Shown: positions 46,925 through 56,132 of the stretch, in pieces | How the letters are laid out: each line of letters starts with the position of its first letter | Numbering within the stretch: position 1 is the stretch's first letter | Assembly: GCF_003201835.2 (NCBI RefSeq) | Contig: NZ_CP029289.2 | Coordinates: forward strand, 1,488,001-1,552,000 | Source: Acidianus brierleyi | GTDB taxonomy: Archaea > Thermoproteota > Thermoprotei_A > Sulfolobales > Sulfolobaceae | Direction of reading: 5' to 3' | Length of the DNA stretch: 64,000 nucleotides | Program-made: the position numbers and the translations under genes | The notes under the pieces: generated by a model | What the model saw: only the letters and a program-made list of their open reading frames with translations | Told to the model about the DNA's origin: nothing | Databases searched by the model: none

Positions 46925-47739
46925 TTTTCTCCTATATGTCTTAGTATAGATATCATTATTCCTAGACCTTTTTGTACTTCAGGATCTCTTAAAGATGATA
47001 ATAGTCCACCTAGGCCTACTGGTTTTACTTTTTCGACTTTTATTGCTTCTCCTACTTTATTAATTAGATCTGTATAATATTTGAAATTTTCCAAGTTCAT
47101 AGCACTTAAGCCTTTCATTATATTATCCCAATTTGTTAATAGGTTCATAGTAAAATCATTAACAAGTCCAGATATTATTTTACCTAAAGTTTCTTCATCT
47201 TTTAACAATCCTTTTATAGGATCTATAATTCCGGTATTTTGTAGATCTTTTAGCACTTCCAGTATACTTTTTATTGAGGAAATTGTTTCAGTAGAAGTTA
47301 CGGTATCTATGAGATCTACTATATTATTCCACCTTCCTATAAGTTCTAAAGTTTTGTCGTTAACTATAGCTCCCATTATCTTACTCATATATTCTTCATC
47401 ATTAAGAATACCAAGAACTGGGTCTATAATGCCAGTTTTTCTCAATTGAGTTAACATATTGAGAGCAAATTGTAGATTTTCTTTTGTATTCTCGTCTGTT
47501 AGTATATCCATAAATGACATTAAATTATTCCAATTTCCTATCAATTCCATAGTTTTGTCGTTAACTATAGCTCCCATTATCTTACCTAGATATTCATCAT
47601 CTTCCAATAGACCGTTTACTACATCTATTATTCCTAATTTATCTAATTTTTCTAATAAACTAAGTAAATGATTTACTGTTATCAGTTTATCTCCAGATAA
47701 AATATTGTCTAAAACATTTACTTCAATTTCGGAAGCCAT
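46909..47739 (-). CDS. DUF1641 protein with three internal repeats
   Basis: 276 aa. Three copies of a helical unit of about 67 residues, each with GIID-(P/V)-x-x-GLL-DEE, then KIMGAIVNDKT and a WNN segment. DUF1641 genes accompany sulfide:quinone oxidoreductase genes in Sulfolobales and bacteria, probably as a partner at the membrane. GGTGA before the ATG at 47739 decides the start against GTG 47748. It follows the SQR gene with almost no gap. Confidence 0.85.
   Translation of the reverse strand: MASEIEVNVLDNILSGDKLITVNHLLSLLEKLDKLGIIDVVNGLLEDDEYLGKIMGAIVNDKTMELIGNWNNLMSFMDILTDENTKENLQFALNMLTQLRKTGIIDPVLGILNDEEYMSKIMGAIVNDKTLELIGRWNNIVDLIDTVTSTETISSIKSILEVLKDLQNTGIIDPIKGLLKDEETLGKIISGLVNDFTMNLLTNWDNIMKGLSAMNLENFKYYTDLINKVGEAIKVEKVKPVGLGGLLSSLRDPEVQKGLGIMISILRHIGENYKST
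47350..47384. repeat. 35-bp direct repeat in the DUF1641 gene, copy 1
   Basis: Identical to 47551-47585, 201 bp apart (67 codons), encoding KIMGAIVNDKT in two successive internal repeats. Confidence 0.75.
47551..47585. repeat. 35-bp direct repeat in the DUF1641 gene, copy 2
   Basis: Identical to 47350-47384 and in the same reading frame; points to recent duplication or conversion of the repeat unit. Confidence 0.75.
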
Positions 47740-47744
47740 TTTCG

Positions 47745-48974
47745 TCACCAGCTAGCTAGGAATTTTTCTAATGCCATATCTCCTTTTGTCCACATAAAGT
47801 ATTTTGTAAACAATTCTTTTTTAAGATGGTTAACAGCTGCAGGTTCAGCGACAGTTATGGATCCACCATACCATGTATCGTCTTTCACACTAACTGCAAA
47901 ACCTTCATATGGATTATCGGCTACGCATACTATTGTAGGATAATATGAATCTATTTTTGTATGAACTCCTAATCTATTAGCTAAGTGTTGCGCTGCTATT
48001 CTTCCAGTCATTACGGCCAAATATCCTAGTTTAGGTACTGTCATTGAATTTGAGTCTCCTACTGCATATACGTTATCGTATTTTAATGATACCATATTTA
48101 GATCTGTTGGTATGAATCCTCCATCATCAACTAGATCTGGAGTAGAATTCTTTAGTGCAGGATTTCCAGTGTATGGCGGTAAAACTATAGTAAGATCAGA
48201 ATCCAGTTTATTACCTTTCTCATCAACTATTTCATGTTCTCTTATTTCTTTAATTCTGAAATTGTGAACTAATTTCACTCCAAGTTGTTGATATATACTA
48301 GCTACAGCTTTTCTAGACTGTGGGGAAAGATCAGATAAATACTCTCCGGGAGAGAATACTGTGACTTTTACTTTATCAAGTAAACCTTTCTTCTTAAAAT
48401 ATCCATGAAGCATTAAAGACATTTCAAATACTGGCCCTTCGCATGCGGAATCTGCATTAGGTACGAAGTTTTCTGGAACTTTTGGTTTAGGATTATGGCC
48501 TTGATAAAAAGGACCAGATCCTATAGTTATATTTCCTCCTTTGAACTCATTTAGTTTTTCTCTCAGTTTAGACGCAAATTCTGGTTCACATACACTATAT
48601 CCATACTCGTTCCATCCCTTCATAAGCTCTGTAGCTAGATGTGCTCCTATACCTACAATTACGTAATCGTAATCCTCCTCTTCTGTAGATCCATCAGATT
48701 TGGTATATATTACCTTGCTATTTTTGGCATCTATTTTTTGTACTTTGCCCTCTTGAAACTTTATTCCTTTATTTGGTAACGCTTCTGAAAGATCTATTTT
48801 TAATTCATCTACGTCTCTTACTCCAATAGCAACATGTGGAAGGGCTGGTCTAAAGTATGAGAATCTACTTTGATTAATTACTTTAATATCTGCACTACTA
48901 CCTACTAATCTTTTTAATGTGTAAGCTGCTGTTAAAGCACCAAATCTACCTCCTAAAACTAGTACTTTGGGCAT
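47745..48974 (-). CDS. sqr: sulfide:quinone oxidoreductase
   Basis: 409-aa FAD protein that oxidises sulfide to polysulfide and reduces caldariellaquinone. Rossmann start VLVLGGRFGALTAAYTL, a second nucleotide motif region, and VYAVGDSNS near residue 304. Cysteines fall at 129, 178 and 350, the same numbers as the functional cysteines of the Acidianus ambivalens enzyme. The C-terminus FMWTKGDMALEKFLASW is an amphipathic membrane anchor. DUF1641 is in the same operon. Confidence 0.93.
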   Translation of the reverse strand: MPKVLVLGGRFGALTAAYTLKRLVGSSADIKVINQSRFSYFRPALPHVAIGVRDVDELKIDLSEALPNKGIKFQEGKVQKIDAKNSKVIYTKSDGSTEEEDYDYVIVGIGAHLATELMKGWNEYGYSVCEPEFASKLREKLNEFKGGNITIGSGPFYQGHNPKPKVPENFVPNADSACEGPVFEMSLMLHGYFKKKGLLDKVKVTVFSPGEYLSDLSPQSRKAVASIYQQLGVKLVHNFRIKEIREHEIVDEKGNKLDSDLTIVLPPYTGNPALKNSTPDLVDDGGFIPTDLNMVSLKYDNVYAVGDSNSMTVPKLGYLAVMTGRIAAQHLANRLGVHTKIDSYYPTIVCVADNPYEGFAVSVKDDTWYGGSITVAEPAAVNHLKKELFTKYFMWTKGDMALEKFLASW

Positions 48975-49127
48975 ATTAGGTCTGATTATATTTGATCATA
49001 TACTTAAAAAATCTTTTTTTGAAATAGTTTATATTTATCTTACAATATATTGACTATTTTAATTTAAAATTCTTTTTACTAAAATCTTATTCAAAAACTT
49101 TATAGCTTTTAAAGTAAATGTATATTT

Positions 49128-49715
49128 ATGCAAAATCTGGAAAAGTTTGTTCAAGTTAACGGAGCAAAAATTCATTATATTGAAGCAGGAAATGGAAAGG
49201 CTGTTGTATTGCATCATGGTGCAAGGTTTAATGCTCATACATGGGAAGAAACAGGAACAATATCTGCTATAGCTGAGGTAGGCTATAGAGCAATTTCAAT
49301 TGATTTTCCTGGTTTTGGAAAGTCTGAAAGTGGCAATTTTGGAAATTTATCAGATTTTATTTCCAGCTTTATTGAGACAATGAAGTTAGATAAACCAATA
49401 TTATTAGGTGCATCTATGGGAGGAGAAGCAGTATTAGAATATGCCGTAGATAATCCAAAGAAGTTGGGTGGTTTAATTTTAGTAGGAGCAGTAGGAGTAT
49501 CATCGTATGAAAATAAACTCAAAGATTTAGATGGACTTCCAATACTCCTTATTTGGGGAAAACATGATAACGTTTCACCAAAACATAACTATGAATTAAT
49601 ACTCAAATACGTTAAGAGTGCTAAGTTTGTGAATATAGGAAATCAACATGCATGCTATCTTGATGATCCTAATGGATTTAATGAGCAAATAAAGACATTT
49701 CTGAAGGGCTTATGA
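49128..49715 (+). CDS. alpha/beta hydrolase
   Basis: 195 aa, without a cap domain. Nucleophile Ser in GASMGG, Asp in IWGKHDNVS and His in NIGNQHACYLDD complete the triad; HHGARF forms the oxyanion region. Substrate unknown. Its stop overlaps the start of the DUF2250-like regulator (ATGA), suggesting that the regulator controls it. Confidence 0.88.
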   Translation: MQNLEKFVQVNGAKIHYIEAGNGKAVVLHHGARFNAHTWEETGTISAIAEVGYRAISIDFPGFGKSESGNFGNLSDFISSFIETMKLDKPILLGASMGGEAVLEYAVDNPKKLGGLILVGAVGVSSYENKLKDLDGLPILLIWGKHDNVSPKHNYELILKYVKSAKFVNIGNQHACYLDDPNGFNEQIKTFLKGL

Positions 49716-50350
49716 TGGAGGATACACTTCGAACAAAACTTTATGAAGTTTTAAAAGATAAAAGGTACTTAGAGGTATTGGAGCATCTTAAGAAGGCTAA
49801 TATAGATTATGGAAAATCTATAATGCTTAACACTAAGATACCCATTGATCAAGTAGTAGATATTCTAGATAAACTAGAACAGTTGGGGTTAATAGAAAGA
49901 GTTCATGGTGCTACTTTAAAGAATACAGAAGCTAAATTTAAGTTGAGTTCGGAGGTACATAAACATCATACTTATTATACTCTAACTAGAGACGGAGATC
50001 ATTTGTTAAGAAATTTAGATGAAAAAATATTAATAAAAACGTATATTGATATGGTAAAAAACGATGATCTTGCTAAGACAATTCTAAATTTAGCAGATGA
50101 ATTAAACGCAGATCATGCTTTAACATATTCAAAGTTAACTCATAAAACACTTGAAGAAGTTACTCCAAAATTAGAGGAATTAGAAAGGATGGGCTTACTT
50201 GAGGAAGCTAAAGCAAAAATAATAAAGTTTGGTGAAAGAAAATCAAAACCTAAAAAAGAAACAAGGACTCATCATAAATATTACGGTCTCTCTAGAACTG
50301 GAGAATTAGTAGTTAGAGAAATGAAGAGAAGAGGATTATTACCTAGATAA
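49712..50350 (+). CDS. DUF2250-like double winged-helix protein
   Basis: 212 aa made of two similar winged-helix halves: EVLEHLKKANIDYGKSIM, then VVDILDKLEQLGLIERVHG, and again ILNLADELNADHALTYSKL, then VTPKLEELERMGLLEEAKA. Each half ends with a HHTYYTLT or HHKYYGLS strand rich in His/Tyr. It is probably a transcription regulator. Co-translated with the hydrolase. Confidence 0.78.
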   Translation: MMEDTLRTKLYEVLKDKRYLEVLEHLKKANIDYGKSIMLNTKIPIDQVVDILDKLEQLGLIERVHGATLKNTEAKFKLSSEVHKHHTYYTLTRDGDHLLRNLDEKILIKTYIDMVKNDDLAKTILNLADELNADHALTYSKLTHKTLEEVTPKLEELERMGLLEEAKAKIIKFGERKSKPKKETRTHHKYYGLSRTGELVVREMKRRGLLPR

Positions 50351-50353
50351 TGT

Positions 50354-51301
50354 TTATATTTTCTTTTTGAAATTTTCATAAATTTCTTCTATAGTTTCAG
50401 TTAAACCAGTACCTTTCTTCTCATATTCTGAAATTATATCTTCGTTTTCTCTAATAGTATTTAATAATACCTCATCAATTTTCTTTTTTAAATATAGCTC
50501 AATAATCTTATGTCTTCTTTGATATATTCTCTTAATGAATAGATCATGTTCCTTTACAAATTTTTCATGTTGTGTAATACCTTGTATTAATTCACTAATA
50601 CCATATTTTTTTAACGCACTAATTTTAATTATAGATGGTTTCCAACCATCTCTCCAATTCGTTTCTCCACTTTCTATAGCAAATTTTATAGAATTATACA
50701 ATGACTCAGCTTCTATTTTATCAGATTTATTAATAACGTAAAAATCTCCAATTTCCATTATTCCTGCCTTTAATGCTTGTATTTCATCTCCACTGCCTGG
50801 TATCACTAGAACCAAAATACTGTGCACTGCAGAAACTATATCAGTGTCTGTTTGACCAGAACCTACGGTTTCCACGATTATCTTATCAAATCCTAGACCG
50901 TCCATAGCCTCCATTAGCATTATAGCTTCGGCCGATACTCCACCTAAAAATCCCCTAGATGCTATACTTCTTATAAAAACGTTTTTAAGCATGGTTTTAT
51001 CTTGCATTCTGATTCTGTTTCCCATAAAAGAGCCTTTAGAAAACGGACTACTTGGATCTATCATAATAACTCCTATTTTTAAATCGTTTTTTGCGTATTC
51101 TTCTATTAAATCAGATATTAACGTACTTTTGCCAGCGCCTGGTGAACCAGTTATACCTATAGTATACGCATTACCTGCTCTTAAACTAAGTTCTTTTAGA
51201 TATTCCATGCCATCTTTTGTTGAGTATTCTATATTAGTAAATATTTTAGATATAGATAATTCGTCTCCTTCAAGAGCTTTCTTAAGTAATTCATGGTTCA
51301 A
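50354..51301 (-). CDS. meaB: MeaB/ArgK-type GTPase (methylmalonyl-CoA mutase chaperone)
   Basis: 315 aa. Walker A GSPGAGKSTL, switch region IMIDPSSPFSKGSFMGNRIRM, ETVGSGQTDTD and the base motif NKSD. It protects and reactivates B12-dependent methylmalonyl-CoA mutase. Start TTG 51301 is preceded by GAGGT at a 7-nt spacing; TTG 51328 is an alternative. It overlaps the mutase B12-binding subunit gene by 11 nt. Confidence 0.92.
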   Translation of the reverse strand: MNHELLKKALEGDELSISKIFTNIEYSTKDGMEYLKELSLRAGNAYTIGITGSPGAGKSTLISDLIEEYAKNDLKIGVIMIDPSSPFSKGSFMGNRIRMQDKTMLKNVFIRSIASRGFLGGVSAEAIMLMEAMDGLGFDKIIVETVGSGQTDTDIVSAVHSILVLVIPGSGDEIQALKAGIMEIGDFYVINKSDKIEAESLYNSIKFAIESGETNWRDGWKPSIIKISALKKYGISELIQGITQHEKFVKEHDLFIKRIYQRRHKIIELYLKKKIDEVLLNTIRENEDIISEYEKKGTGLTETIEEIYENFKKKI

Positions 51302-51710
51302 TTTTAATACCTCTTTTCTTTTCAGCAACTTGTCTTACTTTTTCAGCAACTTCTTTTAAGCTGGATCCAGGTAAAAATACGTCGTCTACTCCTATACTTT
51401 TAAGTTTTGGGATATCCTCTGGAGGAATAACTCCTCCTACTACTAATCCAACATCGTTTAAATTATTTTTTCTCATAATCTCAACTACTTTAGGTATTAA
51501 TTCCAAGTGTGCGCCGCTAAGAATACTTATTCCTACTACATCAGCATCCTCCTGAATTGCTGTTTTTACTATCTGTTCAGGAGTCTGTCTTAATCCAGTG
51601 TATACTACTTCCATTCCAGCGTCTTTTAAAGCTCTAGCTATTACTTTAGCTCCTCTATCGTGTCCATCCAATCCCAACTTTGCTACTATGACCTTTATTC
51701 TTTTTTCCAT
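51291..51710 (-). CDS. methylmalonyl-CoA mutase, B12-binding small subunit
   Basis: 139 aa, the cobalamin-binding domain as a separate chain. The DxHxxG motif (DGHDRG) supplies the axial His, followed by VVGISILSGAHLELIP and LVVGGVIPPEDIP. The large catalytic subunit is not in this window. With MeaB it supports the methylmalonyl-CoA to succinyl-CoA step, which in Sulfolobales belongs to the 3-hydroxypropionate/4-hydroxybutyrate CO2-fixation cycle. Confidence 0.94.
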   Translation of the reverse strand: MEKRIKVIVAKLGLDGHDRGAKVIARALKDAGMEVVYTGLRQTPEQIVKTAIQEDADVVGISILSGAHLELIPKVVEIMRKNNLNDVGLVVGGVIPPEDIPKLKSIGVDDVFLPGSSLKEVAEKVRQVAEKKRGIKIEP

Positions 51711-51843
51711 ATGTTATCTTTATTTCATATCTGTTTAAAATGTTTAAACTTTTCTTTGGAATTATCTCTTATAATATATATTTTTCAATATACAGGATAG
51801 ATTTGGGCAAATGCTTATAATATCTTCAAGAAGACATTCTTTT

Positions 51844-52131
51844 ATGTTTGAATTATGGTATATTCATATATCTCTAGCAATAATATCTGTAATATTCTCC
51901 TCATTGATTTTTATTGAGTTTAAATCTCTAAGATCAGAATTTAAGGGAAAACTTTCAGCTATTTTACTTATAATTTCTGTATTACTTTTATTGCAAAGCA
52001 TTACTGATACTATAGCATTTAGTATGTGGAGCTCTTCTAAGAATCCTGTTTATGTATATCCATCATTACTTATAGCAATAATAACCACAACGATTATCAT
52101 CTTATTTTATTATTATGTTACTAAAGCTTAA
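51844..52131 (+). CDS. small membrane protein
   Basis: 95 aa with three hydrophobic segments. The frame is open from 51811, but a TATA-like CTTATAAT (51814-51821) is centred 25 nt before the ATG at 51844, so the earlier ATG would be upstream of the transcript. No family recognised. It converges on the membrane-bound wHTH gene with an 11-nt overlap; the two may belong together. Confidence 0.6.
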   Translation: MFELWYIHISLAIISVIFSSLIFIEFKSLRSEFKGKLSAILLIISVLLLLQSITDTIAFSMWSSSKNPVYVYPSLLIAIITTTIIILFYYYVTKA

Positions 52132-52528
52132 TTTCTCTATATTTTTTAATGACATCATATACGAATATGGATGCGGAAATTGAAATTATTATATCAGAAA
52201 AAACTTGTGATGCAATTATATGTGATCTTAAAAATACAACTAAGATTATTAGTGATGTTAAAAAAAATGATGCTAAAAATGCTGATATAGGAATAAGAAA
52301 ATTTGCGAATTTAACATAATCAGATAAAATCACTTTTGAAACAACGTATCCTTTTTCTGTTTCTTTGATTAGACCATCTTCTTCTAATTTCTTTAAATGA
52401 TATTGTACAAGAGAGGGAGAGCTTAAATTGAGATCTCGTTGAATTTTTCTAATTGAAACTGCATTTTTCTGTCTAAGTATATAATAATAAATTTTCCTTC
52501 TCGTTCCGTATAAGCTCTCCACACTCAT
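52121..52528 (-). CDS. membrane-anchored winged-helix regulator
   Basis: 135 aa. N-terminal wHTH (YYYILRQKNAVSIRKIQRD, then SPSLVQYHLKKLEEDGLIKE), followed by two membrane segments (about 75-97 and 104-123) and a basic tail. This one-component layout is known from the Sulfolobus archaellum regulators ArnR/ArnR1, but this protein is shorter and no archaellum genes are near. It would sense a membrane or external signal and bind DNA directly. Confidence 0.78.
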   Translation of the reverse strand: MSVESLYGTRRKIYYYILRQKNAVSIRKIQRDLNLSSPSLVQYHLKKLEEDGLIKETEKGYVVSKVILSDYVKFANFLIPISAFLASFFLTSLIILVVFLRSHIIASQVFSDIIISISASIFVYDVIKKYREIKL

Positions 52529-52608
52529 TAATTGTCACTTTATATTCATAAAACTTACTTAAAGCATATACGGAATAAATATAAAAACACAAATGAAAAA
52601 CGTATTAT

Positions 52609-53199
52609 GTGAAAACAATCCTAATGATAATAGCTGGAGTATTATTGGCAATTACTTTAGCTTATATTTCAATATACATGTCTGCAGGTAACTACACTAG
52701 AATTCAAAATTCTCCAAATGTAAGTATGCCAAATATAGAATTTAGTACGGAAAATTCTCCAGCAGTATATAGGCTTAACATTAGTGATAATAATTTCAGT
52801 GCCGAATATACTGTCCTATTAACTACTGATTCAATTATAAATTCATATTGTATAAACAACGATACACAAATTCCTCAGTACGGTCCCGCTTTTGTAGTAA
52901 ATACAAAGATATATATATATCCTTTACTCTATGTATATCCACAACAGATAGTAATAAATAATTCTAATCGAAATATTGAATTTAATATAATGTCAGATAG
53001 TTTGAAAGAAATTTTTATAGGTTATAATTCATCGTTGTATGAAATATCATTTATTCATGAATATCTATCTGGTAATAACACATTAATACAAGTTGGGTTA
53101 CATCTGAAAGATATTTCTAGACAGTCGGAAATTGTTATTCCCATATGGACAGAATATAATATGAAATATTACTATACATATATTATTATAATATACTAA
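52609..53199 (+). CDS. exported protein with N-terminal membrane anchor
   Basis: 196 aa, GTG start placed by a TATA-like AATAAATATAAAA (52573-52585). Residues 3-25 are a signal peptide or anchor; the rest is a beta-rich extracytoplasmic domain with many N-glycosylation sequons (NISDN, NNDT, NNSN, YNSS). No homologue recognised. It is divergent from the membrane-bound regulator, a common arrangement for a regulator and its target. Confidence 0.65.
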   Translation: MKTILMIIAGVLLAITLAYISIYMSAGNYTRIQNSPNVSMPNIEFSTENSPAVYRLNISDNNFSAEYTVLLTTDSIINSYCINNDTQIPQYGPAFVVNTKIYIYPLLYVYPQQIVINNSNRNIEFNIMSDSLKEIFIGYNSSLYEISFIHEYLSGNNTLIQVGLHLKDISRQSEIVIPIWTEYNMKYYYTYIIIIY

Positions 53200-53256
53200 T
53201 TTTCAGTCGGGGATATTCATTTCATTATTGTCAAACTACATCGAGCTCATCATAAA
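53199..53256 (-). ncRNA. C/D box sRNA overlapping the aldolase stop codon
   Basis: On the minus strand: box C ATGATGA (53247-53253), D' TTGA (53231-53234), C' ATGAAAT (53219-53225), D CTGA (53203-53206). Both guides are 12 nt, the expected length. Box C contains the TGA stop of the aldolase gene, and the sRNA fills its 3' region. C' and D' are off-consensus, so confidence is moderate. Targets unknown. Confidence 0.6.
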
Positions 53257-54116
53257 TTAAACTCTTTCATAGTGTCATATATTGACGCTTCAGCTGATAT
53301 ATTTTCTTGTAATGGACTTCTTGATTTACCTACGTAAAGTCCTCTGTATCTAAGTGCTATTTTTATTCCAGTGGGATAATCAGATAATGATACTGCATTG
53401 TTTAGTTTTATGGCCACTAACTGATATTTATATGCCTCCTTAAAGTCTCCTTCCTTATATTTAGTATAAATAGATGAAATAATTTCTGGTGCAAAATTTG
53501 CTATACCTGATACAGCACCATCTGCTCCATACATTAATGCTGGTAAAACTAATGTATCACTTCCTATTAGCATATTGAAATCTTTGTTCATTTCCTTCAG
53601 TACCATAGTGTACTTTATAAAAGAATCCATATCAGAAGTAGTATATTTCATACCGTCTATTATTCCATCATCTACTAATTTCGTTAGTATATCTAAACTT
53701 ATGTTATATCCTACGTAAGACGGAATGTTGTAAATATAAACCGGTAATCCGGGCTTAGATAAATTTTCATAAAACTGTATAATTCCTTTATCATTTGGCT
53801 TGTGATATAATGGAGGTATTGAAAATACTCCATCTACTCCAAAATCCACAAAATTCTTTAATAATATATCAGAATTCTTTAATGAGTTTTCATTTATTCC
53901 AGCTAATATTTTACTATTTACTGATTCTCTAGCAGTCTTTACTACTGAAATTTTCTCATCCAAACTTAACATATTAAATTCCCCTGAAGTACCTAAGACC
54001 CAAAAAGAAGAAACTCCTCTATTTTTATCAAATTCCATCACGCTCTTTAACATACTTAAATTTAGGTTTTCTTTTTCGTCAAAAGGTGTTATTAGTGCAG
54101 TTAATATACCTTCCAT
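53250..54116 (-). CDS. DHDPS/N-acetylneuraminate lyase family aldolase
   Basis: 288-aa TIM-barrel class I aldolase. Schiff-base Lys in GMKYTTSD and the Tyr in YIYNIPSYVG are present, with LGTSGEF as the carboxylate-binding loop. Possible activities are 2-keto-3-deoxygluconate aldolase, dihydrodipicolinate synthase or a related retro-aldol lyase; the LGTSGE form (not GTTGL) argues against the main Sulfolobus KDG aldolase. ATG 54116 is preferred to TTG 54131. Confidence 0.82.
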   Translation of the reverse strand: MEGILTALITPFDEKENLNLSMLKSVMEFDKNRGVSSFWVLGTSGEFNMLSLDEKISVVKTARESVNSKILAGINENSLKNSDILLKNFVDFGVDGVFSIPPLYHKPNDKGIIQFYENLSKPGLPVYIYNIPSYVGYNISLDILTKLVDDGIIDGMKYTTSDMDSFIKYTMVLKEMNKDFNMLIGSDTLVLPALMYGADGAVSGIANFAPEIISSIYTKYKEGDFKEAYKYQLVAIKLNNAVSLSDYPTGIKIALRYRGLYVGKSRSPLQENISAEASIYDTMKEFNL

Positions 54117-54186
54117 ATAATTTAAGCCCAAAATCTACATTTTAAGCTTAAGCAATCTATTTACATAATCATTAGCTTAGTGATGT

Positions 54187-55701
54187 TCAAGTTATTAAGA
54201 ACCTTAGAAGTTCTCTCTCATATATTGTTAATTGCAATCTGTGATCTTTATCAACTATAGCTATTACTGGAGTTTCGGTTTCTCTAAATTTTTTTAATAT
54301 ATCTGATATTTTTGAATCTAATGGCATGATATCTATATCATCTAGTTCCATATCACATAACCTGAGTTTATCATAATAATCTGGACTTATTTCCAATAAT
54401 TTTGATACTGTTATTATTCCGACAGGTTTCATATCACTTACTACGACTAGTGCTCTAGCATTTTTCTCATTAATCTTATTTATAGCTTCTCTTAGTGTCT
54501 CATTACAATTGGCAAATATTGGAGACGAAAATTGCGATAAAATTAAGGAAACCTTAGTATTCAATTTAATTTTCTCTTTCCTTTCAACTTTATATCCACT
54601 TCTTAGTTTGAATAATAAAGGAATAAATAGTGCCGAAAATGTTATAGCCAAAGCAGAATATGAGTATTCTGACGGAGTAATCGCATTAATCGTTAATGCG
54701 CTTATTAATAATGATGCGTCTACGCCACCTTTTGTTGACGTTCCTAAGCCATTTAAAAATAAATTGTTTTTTATTATCATACTAGAAATAATGCCTGCTG
54801 AAAATTTTGATATAAATATTACAATAAATAATATACTTCCAATTATTAATATTTGATAATCTATTTTTACGAAAAATAAGCCTATACTTACAAAGAATAA
54901 AGGTTCAAAAAAACCATATGTGAATCCGTGTAGTTTTTCTAACAGTTCTGGTCTATCTTTTAAATATCTCCTTAAAAGGAATCCTAAAAATAGTGCGGCT
55001 ATTGCAGAATTAAATTTTAAAATTTCAGATAAAAAACCTATTATCAAGATTAATGAGATAATACTAGCAAATTCTATTTCTCTTACTTTTATATATCCTT
55101 CTATTTTCTCTAACAATCTAGATAAGAATGGACCTAGAGCAAATATTAAAACGAAAATAGCTATTATTTCTAATGCAGTATAGAGTAGATTTCCATTTAT
55201 ACCTAAGAAAATTGCAAACAAAATTACTGAGATTATTTCTACTATTGTGGCTTGATAAAAAAGATTTACACCAAATTCACTTTTTGTAATTCCAAGATCT
55301 ATTAAAAGTCGCGTTAATGGTCCTGCACTTGTCATTATAAGTGGTATTATAAGTATCAGATAATGAGGTACATTTAGTATATATAAAACAACTAAAACTA
55401 AAGAAAATGGGATAGTAATCTGAATTATAGATGTTAATACTAATTTTTTATCTAATTTTTGTTCCATATTTATTTCTTCTGCTCCAGCTAAAAATAACAA
55501 AAAAACTATTCCTAATGACGTTATAAACGATATTATCTCATTAACCTTGATAAAGTCAGTTACTCCTTCACCTAAGATTATTCCAATAAATATTGCTCCA
55601 ACAAACGGAATTAAACCTAACCTAGAAAATAATTCTTCTGCAAGTTTTGCCAAAAATAACATTATTCCTAGATATAATAGCGTAATTATAAGAACGTTCA
55701 T
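54187..55701 (-). CDS. CPA2-type cation:proton antiporter with CBS domains
   Basis: 504 aa. Residues 1-370 form about 12 membrane segments of the Na+/H+ exchanger fold, with the SAGPLTRLL and TKGGVDASLL helix-break regions. The C-terminal 120 residues hold a CBS pair (LREAINKINEKNARALVVVS, then KISDILKKFRETETPVIAIV) that may sense nucleotides. Likely involved in Na+/K+ or pH balance. Confidence 0.9.
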   Translation of the reverse strand: MNVLIITLLYLGIMLFLAKLAEELFSRLGLIPFVGAIFIGIILGEGVTDFIKVNEIISFITSLGIVFLLFLAGAEEINMEQKLDKKLVLTSIIQITIPFSLVLVVLYILNVPHYLILIIPLIMTSAGPLTRLLIDLGITKSEFGVNLFYQATIVEIISVILFAIFLGINGNLLYTALEIIAIFVLIFALGPFLSRLLEKIEGYIKVREIEFASIISLILIIGFLSEILKFNSAIAALFLGFLLRRYLKDRPELLEKLHGFTYGFFEPLFFVSIGLFFVKIDYQILIIGSILFIVIFISKFSAGIISSMIIKNNLFLNGLGTSTKGGVDASLLISALTINAITPSEYSYSALAITFSALFIPLLFKLRSGYKVERKEKIKLNTKVSLILSQFSSPIFANCNETLREAINKINEKNARALVVVSDMKPVGIITVSKLLEISPDYYDKLRLCDMELDDIDIMPLDSKISDILKKFRETETPVIAIVDKDHRLQLTIYERELLRFLIT

Positions 55702-55739
55702 AGTAAAGGCTTATTAGATTCTAAGCTATAATAAAATTG

Positions 55740-56132
55740 ATGAAAATTTCTCATAGAGAGTTACAATATCTACTAATAATAAAGAAGTATAATGACGATG
55801 GAAAGCCTGCTAGGTTAACTAACATAGCAAAAGAAGTAGAGGTAAGTCCGGCTAGTGCGTATGAAGAAATAAATCATCTAAGTGAGAAAGGTATGGTAAC
55901 AAAGGAGAAATCGGAAATCTGGATAACAAATAATGGTATAAACTATATAATGAAAGCTGTCAGAGCTCATAGAGTTATAGAATCATTTTTAGTAAAATTG
56001 GGTGTAGATAAGGACGAAGCTTGTAAATATTCACAACAATTTGATCTAATGGTTCCGGACGAAATAGTTGAGAAGCTATATGAGTTTTTAGGGAAGCCTC
56101 ATAATTGTCCTCATGGTGAAGATATTCCTTGA
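55740..56132 (+). CDS. DtxR/MntR-family metal-dependent regulator
   Basis: 130 aa. wHTH (ARLTNIAKEVEVSPASAYEEI, NHLSEKGMVTKEK) and the metal-binding dimerisation domain (AHRVIESFLVKLGVDKDEAC ... CPHGEDIP). It has no SH3-like third domain. It probably represses metal-uptake genes in response to Fe2+ or Mn2+. Overlaps the DedA gene by 4 nt. Confidence 0.9.
   Translation: MKISHRELQYLLIIKKYNDDGKPARLTNIAKEVEVSPASAYEEINHLSEKGMVTKEKSEIWITNNGINYIMKAVRAHRVIESFLVKLGVDKDEACKYSQQFDLMVPDEIVEKLYEFLGKPHNCPHGEDIP

Noticed and set aside
53161..53206. Exported-protein gene extending beyond 53199
   Set aside because: A TAA stop is clear; the sequence after it belongs to the C/D sRNA candidate on the other strand.
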